Assembly: GCF_014696925.1 (NCBI RefSeq)
Contig: NZ_JACJQY010000004.1
Span: forward strand, 162,496 to 226,495
Direction of reading: 5' to 3'
Source: Phormidium tenue FACHB-1050
GTDB taxonomy: Bacteria > Cyanobacteriota > Cyanobacteriia > Pseudanabaenales > Pseudanabaenaceae
DNA: 64,000 bases
Numbering within the stretch: the first letter of the stretch is position 1; every line of letters begins with the position of its first letter. The position numbers and the translations under genes are program-made. The notes under the pieces were generated by a model. It saw nothing but the letters and a program-made list of their open reading frames with translations. It ran no database searches and was not told the origin of the DNA. Of this stretch, positions 1 through 9,690 are shown one piece after another.

Positions 1-1142
1 AAACCCATCGCATCATTCGCGAAAATCTTCACCTTACGCCTGTTTATGGCGGCTTCATCGATGCAAAGGGACCGCGCTATTGTCCGAGCATCGAAGATAA
101 AATTGTGCGTTTTGCCGATAAAGAAAGTCATCAAATTTTTATCGAGCCAGAAGGTAGAACGATTCCTGAGCTTTATATTCAGGGCTTCTCAACGGGAATG
201 CCTGAGAATATTCAATTGCAAATGTTGAGAACTCTCCCAGGTTTAGAGAATTGTCACATGCTTCGCGCCGCCTATGCCGTCGAATATGACTATATTCCTG
301 CGACTCAGTGCTATCCCACTTTGATGACGAAATTGATTGAAGGGCTATTTTGTGCGGGGCAAATTAATGGAACTACTGGTTACGAAGAAGCGGCGGCTCA
401 AGGGGTGATTGCAGGAATGAATTCGGCGCTATTTGCAAAGGGTAAAGAGATGGTGGTATTACCTCGTGCTAGCAGCTATATCGGTACGCTAATTGATGAT
501 CTTTGCACTAAGGAATTGCGCGAACCCTATCGGATGTTGACGAGCCGTTCCGAATATCGCTTAATTTTGCGATCGGACAATGCCGATCGCCGACTTACGC
601 CGATTGGACGCGAGATCGGCTTAGTCGATGATCGTCGTTGGCAATTGTTCTGTGATAAACAGGAGCGTGTTTATGCAGAAGTGGAGCGTCTGAATGGAAC
701 TCGCGTTAAGGAAAAGGATGAACTTGGGCAAAGAATTACTGCCGAAACAGGAGAAATAATTCGTGGTGCAATTACGCTTTCGGATTTATTGCGTCGTCCT
801 AAGTTTAACTATGCGGAATTGATTCACTATGGTTTAGCCGATCCTAACTTGAATCGGTTTGAACGTCTGGCTGCGGAAATTGAAGTGAAGTATGTGGGCT
901 ATATCCAACGTCAAGAGCATCAAATTGAGGAGGTTGCGAAACATAGCGATCGCAAGTTACCAACGGATATTGATTACAATGCGATCGAGACTCTTTCTAA
1001 GGAATCAAGAGAGAAGTTGAGCAAGATTCGTCCAATGACGATTGGGCAAGCTAGCCGTATTGGTGGGGTGAATCCTGCGGATGTGAATGCATTGCTAGTG
1101 TATCTGGAGATTCAGCATCGACTTGCGGCGAAGACAAGATAA
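1..1142 (+). CDS. mnmG: MnmG (GidA), C-terminal part, cut by window start
   Basis: This is the C-terminal part of the FAD-dependent enzyme that, with MnmE, installs the carboxymethylaminomethyl group on U34 of certain tRNAs. The reading frame is open from the first bases of the window (codons begin at base 3), so the N-terminal Rossmann part lies upstream. Visible family hallmarks are [21 protein letters not shown] near the start, a [20 protein letters not shown] stretch, [20 protein letters not shown], and [20 protein letters not shown]. The end carries the helical MnmE/tRNA-contact region ([22 protein letters not shown]). About 379 residues are present of roughly 630 usual for the family. 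No defect is visible. Confidence 0.97.
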   Translation, partial: THRIIRENLHLTPVYGGFIDAKGPRYCPSIEDKIVRFADKESHQIFIEPEGRTIPELYIQGFSTGMPENIQLQMLRTLPGLENCHMLRAAYAVEYDYIPATQCYPTLMTKLIEGLFCAGQINGTTGYEEAAAQGVIAGMNSALFAKGKEMVVLPRASSYIGTLIDDLCTKELREPYRMLTSRSEYRLILRSDNADRRLTPIGREIGLVDDRRWQLFCDKQERVYAEVERLNGTRVKEKDELGQRITAETGEIIRGAITLSDLLRRPKFNYAELIHYGLADPNLNRFERLAAEIEVKYVGYIQRQEHQIEEVAKHSDRKLPTDIDYNAIETLSKESREKLSKIRPMTIGQASRIGGVNPADVNALLVYLEIQHRLAAKTR

Positions 1143-1151
1143 TTAGTTGTG

Positions 1152-1180
1152 GCGATCGCCCTAAACACCATGACTCAAGA
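1152..1180 (+). repeat. Direct repeat, copy 1 (flanks the toxin-antitoxin cassette)
   Basis: This 29-bp sequence matches the copy at 1747-1775 at 28 of 29 positions. It begins with a HIP1-like GCGATCGCC and runs through an ATGACTCAAGA that equals the first codons of the downstream NACHT gene. Here that start leads into only a 28-codon reading frame antisense to the toxin gene, so this copy looks like a displaced 5' end. Confidence 0.85.
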
Positions 1181-1191
1181 GCGAATTGAGT

Positions 1192-1461
1192 CTAATAAAC
1201 ATCATCATGAGTACCAAGATCGATCAACAAAACTTTGGTATCGGATAGAAATCTAAAAACTAATCTCTGCTCATAGTTGATGCTGATTGACCAAGAGCCT
1301 GCAAGATTTCCAACTAGGCTATGGGTTTTTAATGATGGATGAAATGGATCATTTTTGAACAGTTCAAGTTTTTGTTGAAATCGAGCAACGAGTTCAGGAT
1401 GCTTTTTGCGCCATTTCTTTAAGATTCGCGCAAATGATTCATCCCAAGTTAGTTCAATCAT
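1192..1461 (-). CDS. RelE/YafQ-type toxin (putative mRNA interferase)
   Basis: This 89-residue protein fits the RelE/ParE toxin superfamily, whose members cleave mRNA at the ribosome. The sequence starts MIELTWDESFARILKKWRKK, has the basic helical N-half typical of the fold, and ends in LLIDLGTHDDVY, a C-terminal signature of YafQ-like members. Its start overlaps the antitoxin's end by 8 bases, the usual translationally coupled order (antitoxin first). The family is clear. The exact RNA target and activity cannot be told from the sequence. Confidence 0.85.
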   Translation of the reverse strand: MIELTWDESFARILKKWRKKHPELVARFQQKLELFKNDPFHPSLKTHSLVGNLAGSWSISINYEQRLVFRFLSDTKVLLIDLGTHDDVY

Positions 1462-1669
1462 CGCTAGAATCCATCATGAGATCTTCAATAGAACCTGTGC
1501 GAACTTTACCAAGTCGATAGTTTTCTTCGGCTTCTTGAATTCTTAAGGCAATTTGTTTTCTGCGTAGTTCGACCATTCTTTTTTGCAAGGTTTCGGCTAC
1601 AAATAGTTGATCTTCAAAGGCAAGAACCGATATAGCTTCTAAAATATTGCCGACTGTTAATGTTTGCAT
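1454..1669 (-). CDS. Antitoxin of the RelE/YafQ-type pair
   Basis: This 71-residue small acidic protein lies immediately upstream of the toxin and overlaps it by 8 bases. I chose the ATG at 1669 (MQTLTVGNILEAISVL) over an earlier in-frame start because the extra 42 residues would cross the divergent intergenic region and look non-coding. The middle carries an amphipathic helix (QLFVAETLQKRMVELRRKQ) and the C-terminal tail is acidic (SIEDLMMDSSDD), as expected for the toxin-wrapping part. It probably autorepresses from the 1670-1764 intergenic region, which it shares divergently with the NACHT gene. No specific DNA-binding fold is recognised. Confidence 0.75.
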   Translation of the reverse strand: MQTLTVGNILEAISVLAFEDQLFVAETLQKRMVELRRKQIALRIQEAEENYRLGKVRTGSIEDLMMDSSDD

Positions 1670-1746
1670 ACAACTTGGATCAATTTTCAATGTTGTTACT
1701 TTACGATCATACCAATTTATTTTGATTAGTTTACAATGCTTGAAAT

Positions 1747-1775
1747 GCGATCGCCCTAAACACAATGACTCAAGA
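1747..1775 (+). repeat. Direct repeat, copy 2 (at the NACHT gene start)
   Basis: This is the partner of the repeat at 1152-1180, with one mismatch (A for C just before the ATG). It carries the real start codon of the NACHT-GUN4 gene at 1765. The two copies are 595 bases apart and enclose the whole toxin-antitoxin cassette. Confidence 0.85.
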
Positions 1776-4092
1776 ACCAGAACCAAAACTAACATTACAG
1801 GAACAGATTGTTGATCTTTTATTTAAGGCAACAAGGACAGGTGGTGTAGGGCTTGGTGGTATTCATGCGTTTTGGATATTGTTTAAGGAGAGTGATATTC
1901 CGAAAGCGATCGCTTCGGCAGCTATTGGTGTGGGAATTTCCTATGCCGCGAAAGTATTACAACCGATTCACAAAGGGACTGAAGAACGGGCTGAAAGACT
2001 TGGTAAGGTAATTAATGAAGGAATTGATCGTGTTGGTGGTGCGCTTGTTGCAAAAGTGATCTCGTTAGAAGATCGCTACTTTGAGGCACAGGCATCGGAC
2101 TGTGAGCTTTGTAGGACTGAAGGTGTTGGGAAAATGGATAACATTGCAACACCGATGTTAGAGGATGTGTTTGTGCGGTTGAGCCTGAATCTGAATATGG
2201 GGATGGCGGGATTTCGCCATGAGCAGAAATTCGCTCAGTTAGTCAAATCTGAAAATTTTAATGCAAAAGACCTAGAGGATCGTTTCACGGTTGATATTTG
2301 GCAGTTACTAGCAAAAGTAAAAAGTGACTCGATTTATCGGCAGATTGCGATCTTGGCTTGGGGTGGTTATGGCAAAACAACCCTCTTGCGCCATGTTACC
2401 TATCGCCTATGTCGCAATAAACAGAATCAAGATGTACAGCGCTTTGTGCCTGTGCTATTGCTATTACGGAAGTATCGCGATTTACTCACCCAAGAAAGTC
2501 CTGAAGACTTACCAACAATCATTGAGAAACATCATATTCCTAGTCTGAATGCTAATTTGCAAATGCCGACAAATTGGGCGCGAGATCTTCTCAATAAAGG
2601 CAAGATGGTAATTTTATTAGATGGATTTGATGAGGTTCCTAAACTACAGCGCCCCTTGGTGGCTCGATGGCTGAATAAACAAATGCAGAACTATCCCAAG
2701 TCATTATTTGTTTTGTCATCCCGTCCTAAAGCCTACATTGAGCAACCCTTTGCAAATAATCGCTTAGATCTAAAATCAGTGTTTCATGTGCAGCCTTTTA
2801 CGCTCCCGCAGATTCAGGAATTTGTGGGCAAGTGGTATTGGTGTCAAGAATATTATGGCTGTGGCAAAACAAACACTCCCGCAGTTCGCAAAGAAGCAAC
2901 GGATGCAGCCAATGAATTGTTAGGACAAATCGCTAGTCGTGATGAATTAACTAAACTAGCGAGTAATCCCCTATTGTTAACCATGATTGCACGGTTTCAT
3001 CGTCGCTATCCGAGTGCGGAACTGCCAAAGCGGAGAGTGGATCTGTATCAAGAAATCTGCAATTTGCAACTCAAGGATCGTCCCAATGCAAGACAGTTAG
3101 AGACAATGCTTAGAGAGGTTGAGGCACAGGTGATCTTGCAAATGTTGGCGTTAGAGATGATGCAGCAAAAGGAAGAACGGATAGATCGTGAAATCTTGCT
3201 AGAAAGACTAGATGCTTATTTGAAGGAACAGGGGGAAACTGTTAATGCGAGTGAATTTCTTAAACAAGTAGAAGAGATTAGTGAGTTGTTAGTTCAGAAA
3301 GATGATGAGCTTGAGTTTTCGCATTTGAGTTTCCAAGAATTTCTGGCAGCGATGGAAATTATCCGCATCAAAAAGGAAGATATTTTACACACACATTTCC
3401 ATGAGGATTGGTGGAAACAGGTGACTTTGTTGTATGTGGGCAAGGTGAAGAATCCTAGTAGTCTCATCAAAAAAGCGCTAGATGCAGGGGCGATCGATTT
3501 GGCTTTGGCTTGCACTCAGGAGACAAGGAAGCAGATTGATGCAGGGGTTAAGAAAGATTTACAAGCCCTAGAGGAACAACGTCAGTTACAAGCTGTAGAA
3601 GTTGAGGTAAAAAACTCTCTCTATCAACAATTAGAGGAATATCTCAAAAATCAGCAATGGTATGAAGCGGATCAGGAAACTTGGAAGTTGATACTTAAGG
3701 TAACGGAACGAGAGGAAGATGGATGGGTGAGAGCGGAAGATATTAAAAATTTCCCTTGCCAAGATTTATTTACGCTCGATCGCCTGTGGGTGGTATATAG
3801 CAAGAAACATGGATTTGAGTTTGGCTTTAGCGTTCAGAAGGATATTTATGTCGAGTGTGATGGTAAGCTAGATTTTAGTTATCCGAGTGATGAGACTTGG
3901 AATAAATTTTGCGATCGCACCGCATGGAAAAGCGAGGGTAATTGGGTGGACTATCCAGACCCATTTTTCAAGAAAGACCCATTTTTCAAGAATAATTTTA
4001 TGAGTGGGAAGGGACACCTCCCTTATACCCATGAGGGAAGGGTAGGGTGGAGGGGAGTCTTCTTTTCTCGCATCGAGACTTGTAGAGTGTAA
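1765..4092 (+). CDS. NACHT NTPase with C-terminal GUN4 domain
   Basis: This 775-residue STAND-type signalling ATPase resembles bacterial NLR-like conflict proteins. Residues about 25-65 are hydrophobic and glycine-rich and may contact membrane. The NACHT core has a Walker A GGYGKTT at 200-206 and a Walker B VILLDGFDEV at 282-291, followed by the winged-helix part (SHLSFQEFLAA). From about residue 617 the protein becomes a GUN4 domain: EADQETWKLIL, REEDGWVRAEDIKNFPCQDL, LDRLWVVYS, GFSVQKDIY and KGHLP. GUN4 domains bind porphyrins in chlorophyll biosynthesis, so here it may act as a tetrapyrrole- or stress-sensing module (inference). A DPFFKK/DPFFK tandem duplication sits near the C-terminus. 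It is divergent from the toxin-antitoxin pair. Confidence 0.9.
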   Translation: MTQEPEPKLTLQEQIVDLLFKATRTGGVGLGGIHAFWILFKESDIPKAIASAAIGVGISYAAKVLQPIHKGTEERAERLGKVINEGIDRVGGALVAKVISLEDRYFEAQASDCELCRTEGVGKMDNIATPMLEDVFVRLSLNLNMGMAGFRHEQKFAQLVKSENFNAKDLEDRFTVDIWQLLAKVKSDSIYRQIAILAWGGYGKTTLLRHVTYRLCRNKQNQDVQRFVPVLLLLRKYRDLLTQESPEDLPTIIEKHHIPSLNANLQMPTNWARDLLNKGKMVILLDGFDEVPKLQRPLVARWLNKQMQNYPKSLFVLSSRPKAYIEQPFANNRLDLKSVFHVQPFTLPQIQEFVGKWYWCQEYYGCGKTNTPAVRKEATDAANELLGQIASRDELTKLASNPLLLTMIARFHRRYPSAELPKRRVDLYQEICNLQLKDRPNARQLETMLREVEAQVILQMLALEMMQQKEERIDREILLERLDAYLKEQGETVNASEFLKQVEEISELLVQKDDELEFSHLSFQEFLAAMEIIRIKKEDILHTHFHEDWWKQVTLLYVGKVKNPSSLIKKALDAGAIDLALACTQETRKQIDAGVKKDLQALEEQRQLQAVEVEVKNSLYQQLEEYLKNQQWYEADQETWKLILKVTEREEDGWVRAEDIKNFPCQDLFTLDRLWVVYSKKHGFEFGFSVQKDIYVECDGKLDFSYPSDETWNKFCDRTAWKSEGNWVDYPDPFFKKDPFFKNNFMSGKGHLPYTHEGRVGWRGVFFSRIETCRV

Positions 4093-4266
4093 GGCATAAA
4101 GGTTTTACACTCTTATTAACTTTTGTAAACCGACAATTAGCTACGACATAATGCGCCTTTCCAAGATCCGTTACCTGTCACCAGCCTCTTCACCATCACC
4201 ACACCATTATCCGAAAATTTCTGGCAAGCCACCTTGGGATCATAGCAATTTGCCATCATTTCGTAG

Positions 4267-4332
4267 GGGCAGAGCATTACCGTCACAATTTATAAAATTA
4301 ACAGATCCCCTCCATTCGGTAATGCTCTGCCC
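4267..4332. repeat. Long-loop inverted repeat A
   Basis: GGGCAGAGCATTACCG (4267-4282) is matched exactly by its reverse complement at 4317-4332, with a 34-base spacer. The arms resemble those of inverted repeat B 65 bases downstream. Apart from these two elements, nothing is seen in the 4093-4546 gap. Confidence 0.85.
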
Positions 4333-4396
4333 TAAACCTCCAACATTCATCGATCATCCCCAAACCGCAGGGATAAATTATCGATGACAGCAAAGA

Positions 4397-4462
4397 GGGT
4401 AGAGCATTTGCGTATAAAGATTTCGATGATAATTTACAAATATCAGCGCAAATGCTCTACCC
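4397..4462. repeat. Long-loop inverted repeat B
   Basis: GGGTAGAGCATTTGCG (4397-4412) and its exact reverse complement (4447-4462) are again separated by exactly 34 bases. The arms differ from copy A by compensating changes (12 of 16 positions shared) while the spacers differ widely. Confidence 0.85.
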
Positions 4463-4546
4463 CTACAACCTACAAATATTTTCCTTCTCTACCAAATTTT
4501 GGTGGCGCAGAAAGCAGCACCACCAAAATTTAAACGATCGCTACTT

Positions 4547-5956
4547 TTAAGGCGTAGTCGTTACAGTCAAAACCTGTGGTGGAGTAGCATCCGCAGGATA
4601 GAGAAAATCAAACTGGACAACACGGCGATCGCTTGGTGGCATAGTTAATGTCACAAGAGACTTCCCACGCTCACCACGACGCATCATCAAATGGACATAG
4701 CGCGTTTGTGCTAAGCCCCTATCATCACGAAATCTCACCCTTACCGAACCACGGAAAAATACATCATCAGGAAGTGGTTCAAAAAATTGCAAACCACCAA
4801 CTGGCTTGTCGTATTTGATCGGATTTTGGAATGAGAGAACGACAGTTTGGGTTTCGCTAGTAGGGTTATGCAGAGGCATTGTCAAATTGTACTGCACACC
4901 ATAATTGCCGTGAGCCGAATAAGCCGTATCGGGATAGCGAACCTTTAGCGGTGCTGTTTGTACTTGCCCCGTTCCCATCGTGCCATATTGCAAGAGACTC
5001 AACCCATAAGAATAGGATTCACCACGTTTGGGAATAGCTAGATCATTACTATCCTTATCGGTCAAATTCCCAAACCATTGGGAACCTAGCTGCACACCAG
5101 CCACACGGCTATATTCAAATCTTCCTTCCGTCAAATCAGGTGGCGTAGGCACGACATCACGAGGTTTAGCTAGTTCTCCTTTTTTGAGAATCTCTTCCCA
5201 TTCTCCAAGATTAGGAGCGCGTTCGGTTCCATCAGGATTTAGACGGGCATAGAGAGAGAGCGTCGCTACATAAACCTTGCCATCACTGCGTAACCGCGAT
5301 AATCCAGATCGCCCATTTAAGGGTGGTTCTAATTCCTTTACAGGAATCGGCACATTCATTAACATGCGGCTTTGCTTGGGTGGAATTACAATCTGAGCAG
5401 GGAAGATATCCTGCCGACGACCGCGCAAAATGTCGAGCATGGCGCGATCGCCAGGACCACGATACACTTCACCATTGTTATTTAAGGAGTAGCTAGGGGC
5501 ATCGTAAAAAGGCGCATCGGGCTGACTGAGATAGCTAGCCCCTAACAATATATCGACTTTTACAGGCTGATCGGTGGGGTTATAGGCGATCGCACCAATA
5601 TACAAAGTCCTTAAGTCTTCTGGGGGTGGAGCTTTGGAAATATGGTGCGTAAATAAATCGAACCGACCTTGAAAGGGAAAGTTTAAATGCGCCTTGGGAT
5701 GAGCCATCCCTTCAGGTGGAAAAGCTGACAGCAAAATTCCTTCTGTTTGCACAATCTCAGGACTATTGCTATTAAACATTGGTACATTGTCAAGTTGCCC
5801 CATAAGCGGACGCATTTCTTGGCGATCTAGAATAATTTGGCGTTGGTTGGCAGCTTGAGCAACTTTATTAGTGACAGTAGGGCTGTTTACGGAGTTTGTT
5901 GTAGGTAAAACTGGGGTAATCGGAGTTAATAGCGACATTAAAAAAGCTGTCAACAT
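4547..5956 (-). CDS. DUF3370 domain protein, exported
   Basis: This 469-residue protein belongs to a conserved, essentially cyanobacterial family (DUF3370) with no known biochemical role. The first roughly 35 residues (MLTAFLMSLLTPITPVLPTT, then an AQAA stretch) look like a signal peptide, so it is probably periplasmic or surface-associated. The mature part is beta-rich with QRQIILDRQEMRPLMGQLD, GILLSAFPPEGMAHPKAHL, YRGPGDRAMLDILRGRRQ and a C-terminal HLMMRRGERGKSLVTLTMPP. It is full length and ends 34 bases inside a region convergent with the NACHT gene. A function cannot be assigned from sequence. Confidence 0.85.
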   Translation of the reverse strand: MLTAFLMSLLTPITPVLPTTNSVNSPTVTNKVAQAANQRQIILDRQEMRPLMGQLDNVPMFNSNSPEIVQTEGILLSAFPPEGMAHPKAHLNFPFQGRFDLFTHHISKAPPPEDLRTLYIGAIAYNPTDQPVKVDILLGASYLSQPDAPFYDAPSYSLNNNGEVYRGPGDRAMLDILRGRRQDIFPAQIVIPPKQSRMLMNVPIPVKELEPPLNGRSGLSRLRSDGKVYVATLSLYARLNPDGTERAPNLGEWEEILKKGELAKPRDVVPTPPDLTEGRFEYSRVAGVQLGSQWFGNLTDKDSNDLAIPKRGESYSYGLSLLQYGTMGTGQVQTAPLKVRYPDTAYSAHGNYGVQYNLTMPLHNPTSETQTVVLSFQNPIKYDKPVGGLQFFEPLPDDVFFRGSVRVRFRDDRGLAQTRYVHLMMRRGERGKSLVTLTMPPSDRRVVQFDFLYPADATPPQVLTVTTTP

Positions 5957-6010
5957 AGGCTTGTGGCATCCAAAGATTGAAGCAAGTTTATCTAATAATC
6001 GCGATTATAA

Positions 6011-6508
6011 CTAGCGTCCCGCACTAATCGCCATCATAAAAGCATCAGTAGTAGCAAGAGAGGCGATCGCAATGCCAATTCCTTGGGAGATCATCGCCTT
6101 TCGCAAAAAAACTGTGCGTTCAGCCTTATAGGTTTGTAAATCCTCGATTTGCTGCATCCATGTAGTGGTAATTGCAGTTTGCAAGCTTTCATTTTTTTGC
6201 ATTAATACTTCAGGAGAAAGTCCTGTGGTTGCGACTTTACGAGGATATAGTCCCAATACAGCAAAGGCGATCGCGATCGCTAGAGCCACACATGCCGAAA
6301 GTTTGAGACTTAAATAGATAAAGTACAGGTTTTCCTGATCTGGTTTGACATAGATTTGAAAGGTAGAAGTAACACGCAAACCCAGCAATAGTAATGCACT
6401 AATTTCCATAACCCCTGAGAGTTTTGTTCCTAGCGTATCGACTCCATGCTGAGCTTGCTCTAGGCAAAATTTAGTATATTCGTAGAGAAAATTTTGCTGT
6501 TCTTCCAT
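6011..6508 (-). CDS. Hypothetical membrane protein
   Basis: This 165-residue protein has three likely membrane segments at about 34-50, 62-88 and 138-162, with a soluble stretch (91-135) between the second and third. The short N-terminal helix (EEQQNFLYEYTKFCLEQAQH) is amphipathic. The arrangement loosely recalls small two- to four-helix effector-like membrane proteins, but I do not recognise a family. It lies 54 bases upstream of the DUF3370 gene on the same strand and could be co-transcribed with it. Confidence 0.6.
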   Translation of the reverse strand: MEEQQNFLYEYTKFCLEQAQHGVDTLGTKLSGVMEISALLLLGLRVTSTFQIYVKPDQENLYFIYLSLKLSACVALAIAIAFAVLGLYPRKVATTGLSPEVLMQKNESLQTAITTTWMQQIEDLQTYKAERTVFLRKAMISQGIGIAIASLATTDAFMMAISAGR

Positions 6509-6555
6509 ACTTTCGTTGCTTTTACTTTTGTTTTTTGTGCGACCAGTTTATACCA

Positions 6556-6882
6556 AACCACAAAATGGCTACCCACAAAAGGCTACGCTATTTTGTGGTT
6601 TTAAAACCCTTACTGGGTTTGGTTTTTAATCCACGAAAGTGTGGCTACACTTTCGTGGATTTGTATAGCAAAAAAAAGAGTTAGCTAATCGAGTGGCGGC
6701 GCTTCGCGCCGCCACTCGATTCTTGGGTTTTATTTCCTAAGCAAAACTTGCTTTGCTATATTATTTGCGCTCAAACCAAAAGATTTTTTGAAAGTGTTGC
6801 AAAGCAATACTTTCAAAAAATCTTTTGGTTTGGGTTTGAAGGGTTTTCAAAGCACAAAACGGCTAAGCCGTTTTGTGCTTTG
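6556..6882. repeat. Cluster of five consecutive palindromes
   Basis: The gap between the membrane-protein gene and eno holds five hairpins in a row: 6556-6600, 6629-6660, 6687-6721, 6773-6831 (23-bp perfect arms) and 6848-6882 (17-bp arms). The last directly follows the eno stop and may end its transcript. The others have no gene end to serve. No coding region is credible here. Confidence 0.85.
6687..6762. repeat. Dispersed palindromic element, copy 1
   Basis: This 76-base block comprises a 35-base palindrome (arms around GGCGC-TTC-GCGCC) plus a fixed 41-base tail ending in GCAAAACTTGCTTTGCTATA and two further T bases. It matches 47062-47137 at 74 of 76 bases in the same orientation. Confidence 0.9.
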
Positions 6883-6895
6883 GTATTACGATTAC

Positions 6896-8200
<1,305 letters not shown>

Positions 8201-8309
8201 TTAAGTAAAGCTAGTCGCAACAATCTTACAGTTTTGCGTTGTCCCATTTCTCAAATGTTAGGTCTTCATCAAAAAAATTGACAAAATTCACTTTTTGGTA
8301 TGCTTTATA

Positions 8310-8368
8310 GCTCCAAGTCAAAAGAGAATGGCGGCGTGAAGCGCCGCCATTCTCTTTTGACTTGGAGC
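8310..8368. repeat. 27-bp-arm palindrome
   Basis: Perfect 27-base arms (8310-8336 and 8342-8368) surround a TGAAG loop, and the core is GGCGGCG/CGCCGCC as in other members of this palindrome family. It lies upstream of eno and has no gene end beside it, so a simple terminator role is unlikely. The rest of 8189-8510 holds only AT-rich spacer and the terminator at 8472. Confidence 0.9.
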
Positions 8369-8471
8369 GTGAAACTCTGAGATTTGGGCTTGGAAACCAA
8401 GCCCCTACTTTTACAAATATGTAGGGATTTGGTCTCCAAATCCTTTTTTAGGATGATTCAGTAAGAATCAA

Positions 8472-8508
8472 TTTTTTGGTGACACGGCTTTGCCGTGCCA
8501 CCAAAAAA
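8472..8508. terminator. Hairpin after the ECF ATPase gene
   Basis: Seventeen-base arms with one mismatch surround a TTT loop, and the outer ends are A/T runs. It begins 2 bases past the stop of the minus-strand ATPase gene, the right place for an intrinsic terminator. Confidence 0.7.
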
Positions 8509-8510
8509 CT

Positions 8511-9191
8511 TTAACTGCGTTCTATCAATACTTGTTTTAAACGCATGGGATCGCCCTGATCAATAACTTTGCCATGCTCTAATAAAAATGCACCATCAGC
8601 ATAATCCAACTCATTTAATCGATGCGTAACCCATAGAGCCGTCAGATTTTTTTGTTTGACCAACTCTCGCACCGAAGCAACCAGATCGGTTTGATTTTCG
8701 CCATCCAATAAAGCTGTAGGTTCGTCTAGTAATAAAACTTCCGCATGACGTGCGATCGCCCCTGCGATCGCCACCCGTTGTTTTTGACCACCACTGAGAG
8801 CATAAATGGGGCGACGGAGCATTTGCTCTAGATTAACCGCGCTCAGGGATTCTTTGACTCGATGCAAAGTTTCTATGTAGGAAAGATTTTCGGATGCTAA
8901 GCCAAAGGCAATATCTGCGCCGACCGTTGGCATCACTAATTGATGATCGGGATTTTGAAATACAAAGCCAATACGGGAGCCGATCTCAATATCGCCACAG
9001 CTTGGTTTGAGCAAACCTGCTAGGAGCCTAAGCAAAGTCGATTTGCCACTGCCGTTAGTACCCAACAGCATCCAAAATTCCCCTTTTGGTACAGATAAGG
9101 TGCAGCGATCGAGGACGGTTTCGCCTGAAGCCCATGCAAAGCTAAGATCGCGAACACTGATGGCGGTGGTTACAGATTGATCGGTGGGCAT
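8511..9191 (-). CDS. Energy-coupling factor type ABC transporter ATPase
   Basis: This 226-residue ABC ATPase resembles the CbiO/EcfA group that powers uptake of metals or vitamins. It has Walker A GTNGSGKST (44-52), the ECF-typical Q-loop FQNPDHQ (78-84), signature LSGGQKQR (132-139), Walker B VLLLDEPT (152-159) and the H-switch WVTHR. No transmembrane or substrate-binding partner lies beside it, so the substrate is unknown. Cyanobacteria and chloroplasts often keep such ATPases apart from their partners. It is transcribed in the same direction as the UPF0367 gene but separated from it by a terminator-like hairpin. Confidence 0.88.
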   Translation of the reverse strand: MPTDQSVTTAISVRDLSFAWASGETVLDRCTLSVPKGEFWMLLGTNGSGKSTLLRLLAGLLKPSCGDIEIGSRIGFVFQNPDHQLVMPTVGADIAFGLASENLSYIETLHRVKESLSAVNLEQMLRRPIYALSGGQKQRVAIAGAIARHAEVLLLDEPTALLDGENQTDLVASVRELVKQKNLTALWVTHRLNELDYADGAFLLEHGKVIDQGDPMRLKQVLIERS

Positions 9192-9233
9192 TGTTAATAG
9201 CAGGTATGTACTTGTACAAAAAATTACTTAACC

Positions 9234-9270
9234 CCTTAGAGTTGCGCCCCTGTGGGGCGCAACTCTAAGG
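9234..9270. terminator. Hairpin after the UPF0367 gene
   Basis: Perfect 17-base arms CCTTAGAGTTGCGCCCC and their complement surround a 3-base loop, beginning 1 base beyond the UPF0367 stop. It probably ends that transcript before the downstream ECF ATPase gene. Confidence 0.75.
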
Positions 9271-9271
9271 A

Positions 9272-9529
9272 TTAGCCACGGATAAAGCCTGCGCCCATAT
9301 TCGCAGAAGCCCCTGACTTTTCAGAAACCTGCACAGCCGAGATTTCGCTGGCAAGTACTGAGACTTTCTTGCCTTCCTGTTTTTCGCAGGTTAATTCCAA
9401 GATTTTGGTATTACCGTCAGCGATCGCATTAGCGATTTCACGATAAAGCGCCTCAGCATTTTCTTGCTCCTTGCGCTGTACAGACAAAGCGATCGGATTA
9501 TTTTTGAGGGTGATTTCAACTGTATACAT
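9272..9529 (-). CDS. UPF0367 family protein
   Basis: This small cyanobacterial protein of unknown function has 85 residues from the preferred start. Family features are MYTVEITLKNNPIALSVQRK, ILELTCEKQEGKKVSVL and the C-terminal EISAVQVSEKSG. I prefer the ATG at 9529 (MYTVEI) to the in-frame start two codons earlier because family members begin at this point. It is soluble and compact, with no visible catalytic motif. Confidence 0.85.
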   Translation of the reverse strand: MYTVEITLKNNPIALSVQRKEQENAEALYREIANAIADGNTKILELTCEKQEGKKVSVLASEISAVQVSEKSGASANMGAGFIRG

Positions 9530-9690
9530 CAGCATTGATTCGGTTGTCCTGCCTAGAAATGAAAGGTAGATAGAGTCGTTACAAGGTTTAGCGCAGATGC
9601 ATTAGTGATTTGCATACCTGTTTATTACCTTCAGTATGCCATTGCATAGACAATCAAGGTGAGGTTTGTGCAGTAGAGCATCCCGTAATA

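Noticed and set aside
4151..4387. 78-residue plus-strand frame after the NACHT gene
   Set aside because: It is proline/serine-rich, spans the palindromic repeat at 4267-4332 and has no ribosome site or familiar motif.
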